From the NCBI GenBank assembly GCA_041060555.1, contig JBEUDS010000005.1: DNA of 64,000 bases; one strand, written 5' to 3'. Shown piece by piece: positions 24,616-34,100 of the stretch. The notes under the pieces were generated by a model. It saw only the letters and a program-made list of their open reading frames with translations. It searched no databases and was not told where the DNA came from. Origin of the DNA: CAUJIW01 sp963205175. GTDB lineage: Bacteria; Pseudomonadota; Alphaproteobacteria; Sphingomonadales; Sphingomonadaceae. Numbering within the stretch: position 1 is the first letter of the stretch; each line of letters starts with the position of its first letter. Position numbers and translations under genes: made by a program.

Positions 24616-27156
24616 ATGGGGGAAATCATGACCAAACCAGAACTCAAGCTTGCAACCGCCCTGGTGACCACGGTCGCCCTGGGCTTCACCACGCCGCTGG
24701 CCGCTCAGGAAGCAGCCCCGGCGGCTGAAACCGCCGATATCGGCGAAATCGTCGTGACCGCCCGCCGGTTCGATGAAAAGCTGCAGGACGTGCCGGCGGT
24801 GGTGTCGGTGCTGACGGCGGAAGCCATCGAGAATACCGGCGCCCGCGTGGCGGCTGACTTCGTGCAGCTGACGCCGGGCGTGACCATCGTCACCGGCAAC
24901 GTCGAGGCTTCCGATACCCAGATCAACATCCGCGGCCTCAACGGCGCGCGTGACGCGGAAAGCAACGTCGCGCTGGTTGTCGATAGCATCCTGAAGTCCA
25001 ACACCTCGGCGCTGAACCAGGATCAGGGTTCGGTGCAGCAGATCGAAGTGCTGAAAGGCCCGCAGGGCGCGATCTACGGCCGCAACGCGGCCGCCGGTGC
25101 CATCGTTATCTCGACCAAGAAGCCGGGCGACGAGCTGGAAGGCAGCGCGCGCGTCAGCTATGGCAACAACGAGACCATCGAGGCGGCGGCCCTGCTGTCG
25201 GGTCCGATCAACGACAAGGTCGGCTTCGTCGTCAACGGCGACTATTCGCGCTCGGACGGCTTCTTCCGCAACAGCTTCCTGCCGACGCCGCTTGCCCAGA
25301 CCATGTATCCCGGCAACAGCACCAAGGCGAAGTCGGTTGACAATTACGAGCGCTGGAACGTCAACGGCCGGCTGCTGATCACGCCGAGCGACGACACCGA
25401 GATCGATCTCAAGGCCCGTTACGGCAAGGTGCGCAGCGGCGCCATCAGCTACAACGCGGCGTTCCAGATCCCGGCGCTGGAAGGCGCCGACAAGGTGTTC
25501 AACATCGACATCAACGACCACAAGTTCATCTTCACGCCCAACGTCGACCCGCTGAACACCCAGGAGACCATCGAGGCCTCCGCGCGTCTGACGCAGTCGT
25601 TCGGCTCGTTCGACCTGATCGGCTATGTCGCCTATTCGAACATCAAGAACGACTTCTACGCCGACGGCACCAGCGGCGCGTTCGGCTTCTTCGCCGGCGA
25701 GCCCAACTGCATCGCCTCCGGCGCGGCAGCCGTGCCGGTGGTCAACCAGGCGCCGTTTGACGAGGCCTATCTCGGCGGCCTCTTCGTCAGTTCGCAGGCC
25801 TATTCGCCGACCACCTGCGACGGCACCCAGTATCAGCGCCGCAATCAGGAAGACTTCAGCGCCGAAATCCGGCTGGTCGGCGAGATTGACTCGCTGCGCT
25901 GGCAGGTTGGCGCCTATTTCCTGACGCTGGATCGTCGCACCTGCATCAACCTCGGCCTCGACACCGGCCAGGGCGTGGTGCGCGAGTGCTATACCACCGA
26001 TCCGACCAACCCGACCGAGGCGCTGTCCGACGACACCTACAAGACCAAGGTCTATGCGGGTTTCGGCTCGCTCGACTATGACGTCACCGACGACTTCAAG
26101 GTCGGCCTGGCGCTGCGTTATGACATCGAGGACCGTTCCACCAGCAACAACGTGCCGACGGGCCGCATGACCCGCTGGGTCGGCAACCCGCTCACCGGCA
26201 ACCCCAACGGTACCGCGACCACGCCGGCCAACTACTATCTGAACCCCGGCCTCGACCCCGCCTATAATCCCAGCGGCGTGCTGGCCGACCGCGACCAGAC
26301 CTACAAGCAGCTGCAGCCGAAGGTCACGCTGAGCTACAAGGTCAACCCGGAGACCTCGCTGTTCGCCAACTGGGGCGTCGGCTTCAAGTCGGGTGGTTTC
26401 AACGCCGCCGGCTCACAGTCGGTGGTCGACAACTTCTTCAACGCGCAGTTCAACTCCGGTCTGTCGATCTTCGACGACTACAAGAAGGAACGTTCGAGCG
26501 CCTTTGAAGCGGGCATCAAGGGCCGTGGCTTCGACGGCCGCCTGAGCTACGAGCTGGCGGGCTACTACACCACCGTCAAGGACATGCAGTTCTTCGAGTT
26601 CTTCGTCGGTCCGTTCGGCCTGCTGCGCGTGGTCTCCAACATCGACAAGGTGGAGCTCTACGGTCTGGAAGGCTCCGCCAGCATGCGGGTGATCGACGGC
26701 TGGTCGGTGTTCGGGTCGTTCAACGTCACCGACAGCAAGATCAAGAAGAACAGCGCGCGGCCCTACACCGTGGGCAACAAGTCGCCGTACACCGCCGATT
26801 ACACGCTGAACATCGGCAGCCAGATGGAAGCGCCGATCAACGACGCGCTGTCGGTGCTGATGCGGGCCGACTACCGCATCACCGGCAAGACCTGGTTCCA
26901 CACGGTGCAGGACAACACCATCCCGACCATCTTCGGGCTGGATGCCAACCTGAAGAACGCCCAGCGTGATGCCTACGGCGTGCTCAACACCCGACTCAGC
27001 CTGAAGGCCGAGAACTGGACCGTCAGCGCCTTCGCGGACAACCTGCTGAACAAGAAGTACGTGGCGGAAGTCATCCCGGCGCCGGAGTTCGGCGGTGTGT
27101 TCCTGACGCCTGGCGGTCGTCGCAGCTATGGTCTGGAACTGTCCTACAAGTTCTGA
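24616..27156 (+). CDS. TonB-dependent outer-membrane receptor
   Basis: An 846-residue receptor. A signal peptide (about 1-30, ending PLAAQ), a TonB box (GEIVVTARR), a plug domain (about 45-160, with NIRGLNG and VEVLKGPQG-like IEVLKGPQGAIYGRNAAAGA) and a 22-strand barrel ending in LSYKF are all visible. The sequence type is that of sphingomonad/caulobacter receptors for organic molecules rather than siderophores, but the ligand is unknown. ATG at 24616 or 24628 may be the start; both have purine-rich sites upstream. It lies 57 bp after the acyl-CoA dehydrogenase and just before a strong terminator, so it probably ends the hyuA operon and imports its substrate. Confidence 0.9.
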   Translation: MGEIMTKPELKLATALVTTVALGFTTPLAAQEAAPAAETADIGEIVVTARRFDEKLQDVPAVVSVLTAEAIENTGARVAADFVQLTPGVTIVTGNVEASDTQINIRGLNGARDAESNVALVVDSILKSNTSALNQDQGSVQQIEVLKGPQGAIYGRNAAAGAIVISTKKPGDELEGSARVSYGNNETIEAAALLSGPINDKVGFVVNGDYSRSDGFFRNSFLPTPLAQTMYPGNSTKAKSVDNYERWNVNGRLLITPSDDTEIDLKARYGKVRSGAISYNAAFQIPALEGADKVFNIDINDHKFIFTPNVDPLNTQETIEASARLTQSFGSFDLIGYVAYSNIKNDFYADGTSGAFGFFAGEPNCIASGAAAVPVVNQAPFDEAYLGGLFVSSQAYSPTTCDGTQYQRRNQEDFSAEIRLVGEIDSLRWQVGAYFLTLDRRTCINLGLDTGQGVVRECYTTDPTNPTEALSDDTYKTKVYAGFGSLDYDVTDDFKVGLALRYDIEDRSTSNNVPTGRMTRWVGNPLTGNPNGTATTPANYYLNPGLDPAYNPSGVLADRDQTYKQLQPKVTLSYKVNPETSLFANWGVGFKSGGFNAAGSQSVVDNFFNAQFNSGLSIFDDYKKERSSAFEAGIKGRGFDGRLSYELAGYYTTVKDMQFFEFFVGPFGLLRVVSNIDKVELYGLEGSASMRVIDGWSVFGSFNVTDSKIKKNSARPYTVGNKSPYTADYTLNIGSQMEAPINDALSVLMRADYRITGKTWFHTVQDNTIPTIFGLDANLKNAQRDAYGVLNTRLSLKAENWTVSAFADNLLNKKYVAEVIPAPEFGGVFLTPGGRRSYGLELSYKF

Positions 27157-27220
27157 CCGTCTGCCGGCTAGGTGTTGCGAGCCGGCGTGTAAGACCTCCT
27201 GTGAGGTTGTTAGTGCGTAC

Positions 27221-27251
27221 CCCGGGCCGGCCCTGGCCGGCCCGGGTTTTT
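27221..27251 (+). terminator. Rho-independent terminator after the TonB receptor
   Basis: CCCGGGCCGGCC at 27221-27232 pairs perfectly with GGCCGGCCCGGG at 27235-27246 and is followed at once by TTTTT. This is the clearest intrinsic terminator in the window and closes the operon that starts at hyuA. Confidence 0.9.
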
Positions 27252-27304
27252 GCGATGGCCGGGTCTGAAGGTCCGCCTCGCCAGGATTGAATGAGGAGTG
27301 AGAG

Positions 27305-28486
27305 ATGACATCGGGTGCGTTGCAGGGTTTGCGGCTTGTCGAGATGGGGCAGCTGATCGCCGGCCCGTTCTGCGGCCAGTTGATGGCCGATCACGGTGCC
27401 GAGGTCATCAAGATCGAGCAGCCCGGCGAGGGCGACCCGATGCGCCAGTGGGGCCGCAACAAGCCGGTCTGGTGGCCGGTGGTTGCCCGCAACAAGAAGA
27501 GCATCACGCTCAACCTGCGCGATCCGCGCGGCCAGGATATCGTCCGCCAGCTCGCCGAGAAGTCCGACTTCCTGCTGGAAAATTTCCGTACCGGCACCAT
27601 GGAGAAGTGGAATCTCGGCTACGACACGCTGTCGACGCTCAATCCCGCGCTCATCATGATCCGCGTCACCGGCTTCGGTCAGACGGGTCCCTATTCCGGG
27701 CGCGCCGGCTACGGCTCGATCGGCGAGGCGATGGGCGGCATGCGCAATCTCGCCGGTGACCCGTCGACGCCGCCCAGCCGCGTCGGCCTGTCGATCGGCG
27801 ACTCGCTGGCGGCCACCTTCGCCTGCCTTGGCGCGCTGATGGCGCTGCAGCATCGCAACCGCACCGGCCATGGCCAGGTGGTGGATTCCGCCATTTACGA
27901 GGCGGTGCTGGCGATGATGGAATCGACCGTGCCGGAATATACCGAGGCCGGCTTCATCCGTGAGCGCACCGGCTCGATCCTGCCCAAGGTGGCGCCGTCG
28001 AACGTCTACACCACCAAGGACGGCGAGATTCTCATCGCCGCCAACCAGGACAGCGTGTGGAAGCGCATGGCCGAGGCCATGGGTCGCCCCGAGCTGGGCA
28101 GCGATCCGCGCTATGCCACCCACCATGCCCGTGGCGAGCACCAGGTCGAGATGGACGAGATGATCAACGCCTGGTCGAAGGAGTGGGACAGCGCGGCGCT
28201 GCTTGACCACCTGGAGGCCAATGGCGTGCCGGCGGGCAAGATCTACAAGGCGCCCGACATGCTGGCCGATCCGCACTTCAAGGCGCGCGAGGCGCTGGTC
28301 AAGGTCGCCCATCCCGAGTTCAAGAACCTGTGGATGCAGAATGTGTTTCCCAAGCTCTCGGAAACGCCGGGCGAAGTCGCCTGGGCCGGCCCGACGCTGG
28401 GGCAGCACAACGAGGATATCTATGGCGGCGTGCTTGGCATGAGCCGCGGCAAGATGGAGGAGTTGAAGGCCGACGGCGTGATCTGA
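27305..28486 (+). CDS. CaiB/BaiF (family III) CoA-transferase, island copy 3
   Basis: A 393-residue family III CoA-transferase, separate from the two upstream. It has GPFCGQLMADHGAEVIKIE, the predicted catalytic Asp in SIGDSLAA (about residue 165) and GHGQVVDSAIYEAV. ATGAGGAGTGAG precedes the ATG. It lies alone between two terminators, after the TonB receptor, and lacks the shared palindrome in its upstream region, so its regulation is probably different from the rest of the island. Confidence 0.92.
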   Translation: MTSGALQGLRLVEMGQLIAGPFCGQLMADHGAEVIKIEQPGEGDPMRQWGRNKPVWWPVVARNKKSITLNLRDPRGQDIVRQLAEKSDFLLENFRTGTMEKWNLGYDTLSTLNPALIMIRVTGFGQTGPYSGRAGYGSIGEAMGGMRNLAGDPSTPPSRVGLSIGDSLAATFACLGALMALQHRNRTGHGQVVDSAIYEAVLAMMESTVPEYTEAGFIRERTGSILPKVAPSNVYTTKDGEILIAANQDSVWKRMAEAMGRPELGSDPRYATHHARGEHQVEMDEMINAWSKEWDSAALLDHLEANGVPAGKIYKAPDMLADPHFKAREALVKVAHPEFKNLWMQNVFPKLSETPGEVAWAGPTLGQHNEDIYGGVLGMSRGKMEELKADGVI

Positions 28487-28552
28487 GTTGTCGGCGCGCC
28501 CTGTCCGCTGGCGGGCGCGGCGGGGCTTGTTACGCGAAATCGTATGTCCGGG

Positions 28553-28584
28553 ATCGCGCCAGACTGGTTTCAGTCTGGCGCGAT
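28553..28584. terminator. Stem-loop between convergent genes
   Basis: ATCGCGCCAGACTG at 28553-28566 pairs perfectly with CAGTCTGGCGCGAT at 28571-28584 around a GTTT loop. It lies between the convergent CoA-transferase and P-type ATPase genes and would serve both; no long T-run follows on the plus strand. Confidence 0.65.
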
Positions 28585-28589
28585 TGCGT

Positions 28590-31322
28590 TCATGGGTGGG
28601 GCGATGTGCTGGCGTGCCGGAAGGTCAGCCGCATCTGCTTCTCCAGTTCGATCAGCGCGAAGAATACCACGCCGACACCGACAATCAGGACGCCATCCGC
28701 CAGAGGCACCGGATGGGTGCCGAAGATTGCCTGCAACGGCGGCAGGTAGGTGATGGCGAACTGTGCCGCCGTGATTGTGGCGACCGAGAACCATACCACC
28801 GGCGTGCCGCGCACGGCCGCCCAGGTCAGCGATGTGCCGTGGATGTTGCGGATGAAGAACAGGTGGAAGATCTCCAGTACCACCAGCATGTTGACCGCCA
28901 TGGTCTGGGCCAGTTCGGTCGGGTAGCCGCGATCAATGGCGTAGGCGAAGACGCCGAACACGGCGGCCACGAACAGGCCGGAGACCAGAAGAATGTGCCA
29001 GACCAGTTCTCCGGTCAGCAATGGCGCCTCGCGGGGGCGCGGCGGCCGGCGCATGGTGCCGGTTTCACTCGGTTCGAAGGCAAGAGCGATGCCCAGGGTG
29101 GTAGCGGTGATGAGGTTGACCCACAGGATCTGCACGGCGGTCACCGGCAACGTCATGCTGGCCAGCAGGGCGATCATGATGGTCAGGGCTTCACCGGCGT
29201 TGGTGGGCAGCGTCCAGCTGATCACCTTCTTGATGTTGTCATAGACGGTCCGGCCCTCGCGCACCGCGGCGACGATGGACGCGAAGTTGTCGTCGGCCAG
29301 TACCAGCTCCGATGCCTCCTTGGCGGCCTCGCTGCCTTTCTGGCCCATCGCGACGCCGGCATCGGCCCGTTTGAGCGCCGGGGCATCGTTGACGCCATCG
29401 CCGGTCATCGCCACCGTCAGGCCGCGTGACTGCAGGGCGGTCACCAGCCGCAGTTTGTCCCTCGGCGAGGTGCGGGCAAAGATGTCGGTCTCCATCGCGG
29501 CCACATTCAGTTCGGCATCGTCCATCCGGTCGAGGTCGGCGCCGGTGAGCACGCGCGATGTGTTGCGCAGGCCGATCTGCGCGGCGATGGCGCGGGCGGT
29601 GGCGGCGTGATCGCCGGTGATCATCTTCACCTGGATGCCGGCGGCATGACATTCGGCGACGGCCGCCACGGCCTCCGGCCGGGGCGGGTCGATGAGGCCG
29701 ACGAGGCCGATCAGGGTGAGTTCGCCATCGAGATCCCGGTTGTTGAGCACGGTCTTGCTCTGCGGCATCGCGCGCGCGGCGACGGCGATCACCCGCTGGC
29801 CCTCGGCCGCGAGTTCCTCGATCCGGTCATTCCAGTAGCCGGGGTCGATCGGGGCCGTGCCGCCGCCGGCGACCTGGTGGTGCCGGCACATGCCCAGCAC
29901 GACTTCCGGCGCGCCCTTGACGTGCACAAAGCCATGGCCCTCGTGGTCATGGTGCAGCACCGCCATGTAGCGGTGGGCGGCGTCGAAGGGGATCGCGTCG
30001 GTACGTGTCGCATGCGGGAATGAGTCGGGGCCGTCGCCGGTGATCTTGCCGGCCAGTGCAATCAACGCGCCTTCCATGGGGTCGCCCTCGACCCGCCATT
30101 GTTCGCCGTCGAGATGCACCGCGGCATCGTTGCACAAGGCCGCCGCCCGGGCGAAGGCCATGAGCAGCTCGTCGCGGGTCGGGTCGTCGATGACGCGGTC
30201 CCCCCGCCGGATGGTGCCCATTGGCGCGTAACCGTTGCCCTCGACGCCATACAGGCCATCCGACGTCGCCAGCGCGGTCACCACCATTTCATTGCGGGTG
30301 AGTGTGCCGGTCTTGTCGGAGCAGATCACGGAAACCGCGCCGAGCGTCTCGATCGCCGGCAGCCGTCGCACGATCGCGTTGCGCCGCGCCATGGCCTGCA
30401 CACCCACCGCCAGCGTGATGGTCAGCACTGCGGGCAGACCTTCCGGGATCGCGGCCACCGCCAGGCCGACGACGATCATGAACAGCTCGCTGAAGGGCAG
30501 GTGGCCGACAAAGCCGCCATAGGCGAGCAGGCAGGCCCCGACCAGCAGGATGAACAGGCTCAGCCAGCGGGCGAACATGTCCATCTGGTGGACCAGGGGG
30601 GTGGTGAGCGCCTCGATTGTCGACAGCATGCCGCTGATGCGGCCGATCTGGGTCGCGGCCCCGGTGGCGACCACCAGGCCGCGGGCCGTGCCGGCCGCGA
30701 TCAGGGTGCCGCTGAACAGCATGGAGCTGCGATCACCCAGCGCGGCACTGGCGGCGACCGGCTCGATGCCCTTCTCCACCGGCACGGACTCGCCGGTGAG
30801 GATGGCCTCCTCCGCCTTGAGGCCACGGGCCTCGATCAGCCGGAGATCAGCCGGTACGCGGTCGCCGGCCTCCAGCAGCACGATGTCGCCGGGCACCAGG
30901 TCGGCGGCGTCCAGGTCGCGTCGCCTGCCGTCGCGCAGCGCGGCGGTATGGGGCGCCAGCATGCCGCGGATGGCGGCCATGGCGTTTTCCGCCCGTCCCT
31001 CCTGGATGAAACCGATGACCGCATTGGCGATGACGACCGCCAGAATAACGCCGGTATCCACCCAGTGCGCCAGTGCCGCCGTGATCGCCGCGGCGGCCAG
31101 CAGCACATAGATCAGGATGTTGTGAAACTGGGCCAGCAGGCGCACCAGCGCGCTGCGTCCCGGCGGCTCCGGCAGGCGGTTGGCGCCATGGATGGCCCGG
31201 CGCCGATCAGCCTCTTCGGTGCTCAGTCCGCCGGGCGGGGCATCGACGGCGGCCAGTGCCTCGATCGTCGGCAAGGTGTGGAAATCATTGCGCGGCGGCC
31301 GTGGTGTCATGGTCGCGGTCAT
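28590..31322 (-). CDS. Type II cation-transporting P-type ATPase
   Basis: A 910-residue inner-membrane ion pump. From the N-terminus: cation ATPase N domain, two membrane segments, actuator domain with TGESVPVEK, PEGLPAVLT in segment 4, phosphorylation site D336 in CSDKTGTLT, nucleotide-binding domain, MTGDGVNDAPALKRAD hinge, and a six-segment C-terminal membrane domain. PEGLP and overall order match bacterial Ca2+/Na+-type (type IIA) pumps, not heavy-metal pumps, as no CPC is present. It starts with ATG at 31322 (a second Met is at 31310). It stands alone and is convergent with the catabolic island. Confidence 0.9.
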   Translation of the reverse strand: MTATMTPRPPRNDFHTLPTIEALAAVDAPPGGLSTEEADRRRAIHGANRLPEPPGRSALVRLLAQFHNILIYVLLAAAAITAALAHWVDTGVILAVVIANAVIGFIQEGRAENAMAAIRGMLAPHTAALRDGRRRDLDAADLVPGDIVLLEAGDRVPADLRLIEARGLKAEEAILTGESVPVEKGIEPVAASAALGDRSSMLFSGTLIAAGTARGLVVATGAATQIGRISGMLSTIEALTTPLVHQMDMFARWLSLFILLVGACLLAYGGFVGHLPFSELFMIVVGLAVAAIPEGLPAVLTITLAVGVQAMARRNAIVRRLPAIETLGAVSVICSDKTGTLTRNEMVVTALATSDGLYGVEGNGYAPMGTIRRGDRVIDDPTRDELLMAFARAAALCNDAAVHLDGEQWRVEGDPMEGALIALAGKITGDGPDSFPHATRTDAIPFDAAHRYMAVLHHDHEGHGFVHVKGAPEVVLGMCRHHQVAGGGTAPIDPGYWNDRIEELAAEGQRVIAVAARAMPQSKTVLNNRDLDGELTLIGLVGLIDPPRPEAVAAVAECHAAGIQVKMITGDHAATARAIAAQIGLRNTSRVLTGADLDRMDDAELNVAAMETDIFARTSPRDKLRLVTALQSRGLTVAMTGDGVNDAPALKRADAGVAMGQKGSEAAKEASELVLADDNFASIVAAVREGRTVYDNIKKVISWTLPTNAGEALTIMIALLASMTLPVTAVQILWVNLITATTLGIALAFEPSETGTMRRPPRPREAPLLTGELVWHILLVSGLFVAAVFGVFAYAIDRGYPTELAQTMAVNMLVVLEIFHLFFIRNIHGTSLTWAAVRGTPVVWFSVATITAAQFAITYLPPLQAIFGTHPVPLADGVLIVGVGVVFFALIELEKQMRLTFRHASTSPHP

Positions 31323-31687
31323 GATCGCTCCTTGCGTCGCGGGGCTCGCCGCCCCCTGGCGCCGGCACGAGTTTTCGCACGGGCTTTCCCCCTGTCCGGC
31401 ATCGCTCCCCCGGCCGGCGGCGATGCCACCGGACCGGCCGTGGTCTCAGACTAGAGCAGATGACGCGGCAGGAGTAGCCGATGCAGGTCGCCTGATCGGA
31501 GTCGAAGAACCGCTGGTCGATATTGATGGCAGGTCGCGGGCACACCCGCGCGGCGTGGCTGTCGCATCAAGGGCGACAGCCGGCAGTCTGGACCGGGTCA
31601 TGCATATTGTCGGGAGTCGGTGCCGGCGTAAGGCGCCAGGGGGGCGAGCCGGCACGGCAGGGGCGCACGGTTGGTGGAACGCAAGAT
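31323..31687. other. 365-bp intergenic region without a recognisable gene
   Basis: This GC-rich stretch lies between the start of the P-type ATPase and the 3' end of tRNA-Leu, both on the minus strand. It must hold the ATPase promoter, but I see no convincing -35/-10 pair. Short open frames occur on both strands without ribosome sites or recognisable sequence. I see no strong terminator for the tRNA. Confidence 0.5.
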
Positions 31688-31774
31688 TGGTGCCCCTGGC
31701 CGGACTCGAACCAGCACGCTGTTGCCAGCAACAGATTTTGAGTCTGCCGCGTCTACCAATTCCGCCACAGGGGC
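31688..31774 (-). tRNA. tRNA-Leu (anticodon CAA), CCA encoded
   Basis: Read on the minus strand, the gene begins GCCCCTGTGGCGGAATTGGT, has an anticodon stem GCAGA/TCTGT with loop CTCAAAA (anticodon CAA, reading UUG), a long variable arm (about TTGCTGGCAACAGCGTG), a T-loop GGTTCGAGTCC and the acceptor CAGGGGC-A-CCA. Length is 87 nt with an encoded CCA end. The long variable arm fits leucine tRNA. Confidence 0.95.
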
Positions 31775-31794
31775 ACCCGGGCTTGGCGGCCGGC

Positions 31795-31822
31795 ACTATA
31801 GAGCCGATGGAGGGCGGGTCAA
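31795..31822 (-). promoter_or_regulatory. Sigma-70-type promoter of tRNA-Leu
   Basis: On the minus strand TTGACC (31822-31817) and TATAGT (31800-31795) are separated by 16 bases, and the tRNA 5' end (31774) follows about 20 bases after the -10. This is one of the best matches to a vegetative promoter in the window. Confidence 0.75.
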
Positions 31823-31933
31823 TCGCTGGATTGCGTTCCCGCGCCGGGCGCGGTACCGCCTGATCCAGCTTTGCCGGTTGGCCTGTGTCCTTCCTGTGCT
31901 GCCTGTCCCTCTTGCTCTGAAAGTCGCGGCCCC

Positions 31934-33406
31934 ATGGTCGACGCCCGTTCCCCCCGTCCCCGTCCTTCACGACCGCGTGCCGCCGCGGGTCGCCCAGCCG
32001 GAGGTGCTCGCGCCACCAGCCCCGAGGAGGCGCCGCAGCGGATCGCCAAGCTGCTCGCCCGTGCCGGCGTCGGCTCGCGCCGCGACGTCGAGCGGATGAT
32101 CGCCGAGGGCCGGGTGGCGCTCGGCGGCAAGACGCTCGATACCCCGGCGACGCTGCTCGCCTCGCTCGCCGGCGTGACGGTGGATGGCCAGCCGGTGGCG
32201 GCGGCCGAGCCCACCCGGATGTGGCGTTTCCACAAGCCGACCGGCTGCCTGACCACGGCGCGTGACCCCGCCGGCCGGCCGACCATTTTCGATCTGCTGC
32301 CGCCGGGGCTGCCGCGCCTGCTCACCATCGGCCGGCTCGACTACAACACCGAGGGCCTGCTGCTGCTCACCAACGACGGCGCGCTCAAGCGGCGCTTCGA
32401 GCTGCCGGCCAACGAGGTGGAGCGTGTTTATCGGGCGCGGGTGCGCGGCCGGCTTGACCATGTGGCGCTGGCCGAACTGGCCGAGGGCATCGCCATCGAG
32501 GGTGTGCGCTATGGCTCGATCATCGCCGAGGTCGAGGCCAGTCAGGGGCTCACCCACTGGCTGTCGCTGAAGCTGCGCGAGGGCAAGAACCGCGAGGTGC
32601 GCAACGTGCTGGGGCATCTTGGCTTGCAGGTCGCCCGGCTGATCCGTGTCCGCTACGGCGACTTCGATCTCGGCGACATGGCGCCCGGCAGCATCGAGGA
32701 AGTGCCGGAAGCCCAGGTTGCCTGGGCGAGTGGGCAGCGGCACCACCTGCGCGCCGCCGGCAACGACGACAAGACCGCCGGCCGGCCCGGCCGCGCGACA
32801 TCGCGACGGGGCGCGCCGGAACCGGCACCGGCGGCCGTACCGTCGCGGCTGGTGGTCGACGGGCACCGGGTGCGCGTCCGGCGGGACGACGAGATGGAAC
32901 CGGCCACGCCCGAACCGCCCGTGCGGGAGGAGGGCAGTCGCGGCGGTGGTCGTGGCACCCGGCGCGTCGCCGGGCGGCGGGCGCCGGCACCCCGCCAGAC
33001 CGGAGCGCGGGCCGGGGAGGCGCGGCCCGACACCGGCGCCGGCAAGGGGGATGGCGGCAAGGGATCTGGCGGCAGGGGAACTGGTGGTCGCCGCGCCGCC
33101 CGTGGCCGGCAGCGGACCGCCGAGGCCCCATCGGCGCCGGAGCGGGTCGCCGGGCCGCCACGCGGGCGATCGCCGGATATCACGCCCTCGGCCCGCCCGG
33201 CGAGCGATCGGTCCGCTCGGGACCGTCCCGGCAGGCCCGGGGCGGCCGAGGGCAAGAGTCGCGCCGGCACGCCACGCCGCGCCGGTGATGGCGGCGGCAC
33301 GGGTCGCGCGGGCGCCGGTCGCGGGCAGGGTGGCGAGGGCCGGCGGCCGGGTGGCGGTCGACCAGGTGGCGGCCGGCCCGGCAAGCCGCGCGGCCGGCGG
33401 TCATGA
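31934..33406 (+). CDS. rluB: rRNA pseudouridine synthase (RluB/RsuA family) with long Gly/Arg-rich tail
   Basis: A 490-residue protein. An S4 RNA-binding domain (QRIAKLLARAGVGSRRDVER, about residues 35-85) is followed by the pseudouridine synthase domain with the catalytic Asp in IGRLDYNTEGLLLL and EGKNREVRN. This core ends near residue 272; the remaining ~218 residues are Gly/Arg/Pro/Ala-rich low complexity ending in RPGGGRPGKPRGRRS-like repeats. The core modifies U2605-type positions of 23S rRNA. The ATG at 31934 is used because the S4 domain follows; upstream Met codons give Cys-rich nonsense. It overlaps rsmD by 4 bp. Confidence 0.9.
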   Translation: MVDARSPRPRPSRPRAAAGRPAGGARATSPEEAPQRIAKLLARAGVGSRRDVERMIAEGRVALGGKTLDTPATLLASLAGVTVDGQPVAAAEPTRMWRFHKPTGCLTTARDPAGRPTIFDLLPPGLPRLLTIGRLDYNTEGLLLLTNDGALKRRFELPANEVERVYRARVRGRLDHVALAELAEGIAIEGVRYGSIIAEVEASQGLTHWLSLKLREGKNREVRNVLGHLGLQVARLIRVRYGDFDLGDMAPGSIEEVPEAQVAWASGQRHHLRAAGNDDKTAGRPGRATSRRGAPEPAPAAVPSRLVVDGHRVRVRRDDEMEPATPEPPVREEGSRGGGRGTRRVAGRRAPAPRQTGARAGEARPDTGAGKGDGGKGSGGRGTGGRRAARGRQRTAEAPSAPERVAGPPRGRSPDITPSARPASDRSARDRPGRPGAAEGKSRAGTPRRAGDGGGTGRAGAGRGQGGEGRRPGGGRPGGGRPGKPRGRRS

Positions 33407-33993
33407 GTCGGCCCGCCTCAACACCTCCGGGGCTGCGGATCATCGCCGGCAGCTGGCGCGGTCGGCGTATCCCCTCGCCCGTGGCGGCGGATGTCCGTCC
33501 CACCACCGATCGAGTGCGCGAGGCGCTGTTCAGCATGTTGGCCGCGCGGTTCGGCAGCCTGGAGGGGCTGACGGTGGCCGACCTGTTCGCCGGCAGTGGC
33601 GCCCTGGGGCTGGAGGCGTTGTCGCGCGGGGCAGCCCGGGCGATCTTCGTCGACAGCAACCGTGGCGCGGGCCAGGCGATCGCCCGGACACTGGCCGCGT
33701 TCGATGCCACCGCCCGGGGCACGGTGCTGACGGCGCCCGCCGACCGGCTGCCGCCGCGTGACACGCCGGTTGATCTCGTGCTGATGGACCCGCCCTATGG
33801 CAAGGGGCTGGTGGTGCCCGTGCTGGCCGCGCTTGCCGAGGCTGGCTGGGTTGGGCCGCACAGCTGGGCCAGCGTCGAGACGCCGCGCGAGGAAGCGGTG
33901 GATGCCGCCGGCTGGGACGTTGTCCACAGTGCAAGCTACGGCAAAAGCAGGATCAGCCTGCTGCGCCCCGTCGCTGCCGATGGCAGTTGTTAA
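33403..33993 (+). CDS. rsmD: 16S rRNA m2G966 methyltransferase RsmD
   Basis: A 196-residue SAM-dependent methyltransferase. Typical motifs are IIAGSWRGRRI, RPTTDRVREALFSML, VADLFAGSGALGLEALSRGA and the catalytic LMDPPYGKG. The ATG overlaps the rluB stop (ATGA), so the two rRNA-modification genes are translationally coupled. Confidence 0.95.
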   Translation: MSRPASTPPGLRIIAGSWRGRRIPSPVAADVRPTTDRVREALFSMLAARFGSLEGLTVADLFAGSGALGLEALSRGAARAIFVDSNRGAGQAIARTLAAFDATARGTVLTAPADRLPPRDTPVDLVLMDPPYGKGLVVPVLAALAEAGWVGPHSWASVETPREEAVDAAGWDVVHSASYGKSRISLLRPVAADGSC

Positions 33994-34100
33994 TGCCTTG
34001 TATACCAATTGCACTTATGACCATATGGTAAATGCCGCTGGTTCATCAGCGTTTGATGGATCGGCGGACCTGTTTTGGCGAGAACGACAGGGGCAAGTCG

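Noticed and set aside
31285..31545. An 86-codon minus-strand frame upstream of the P-type ATPase
   Set aside because: It overlaps the ATPase start, has no ribosome site and no recognisable sequence.
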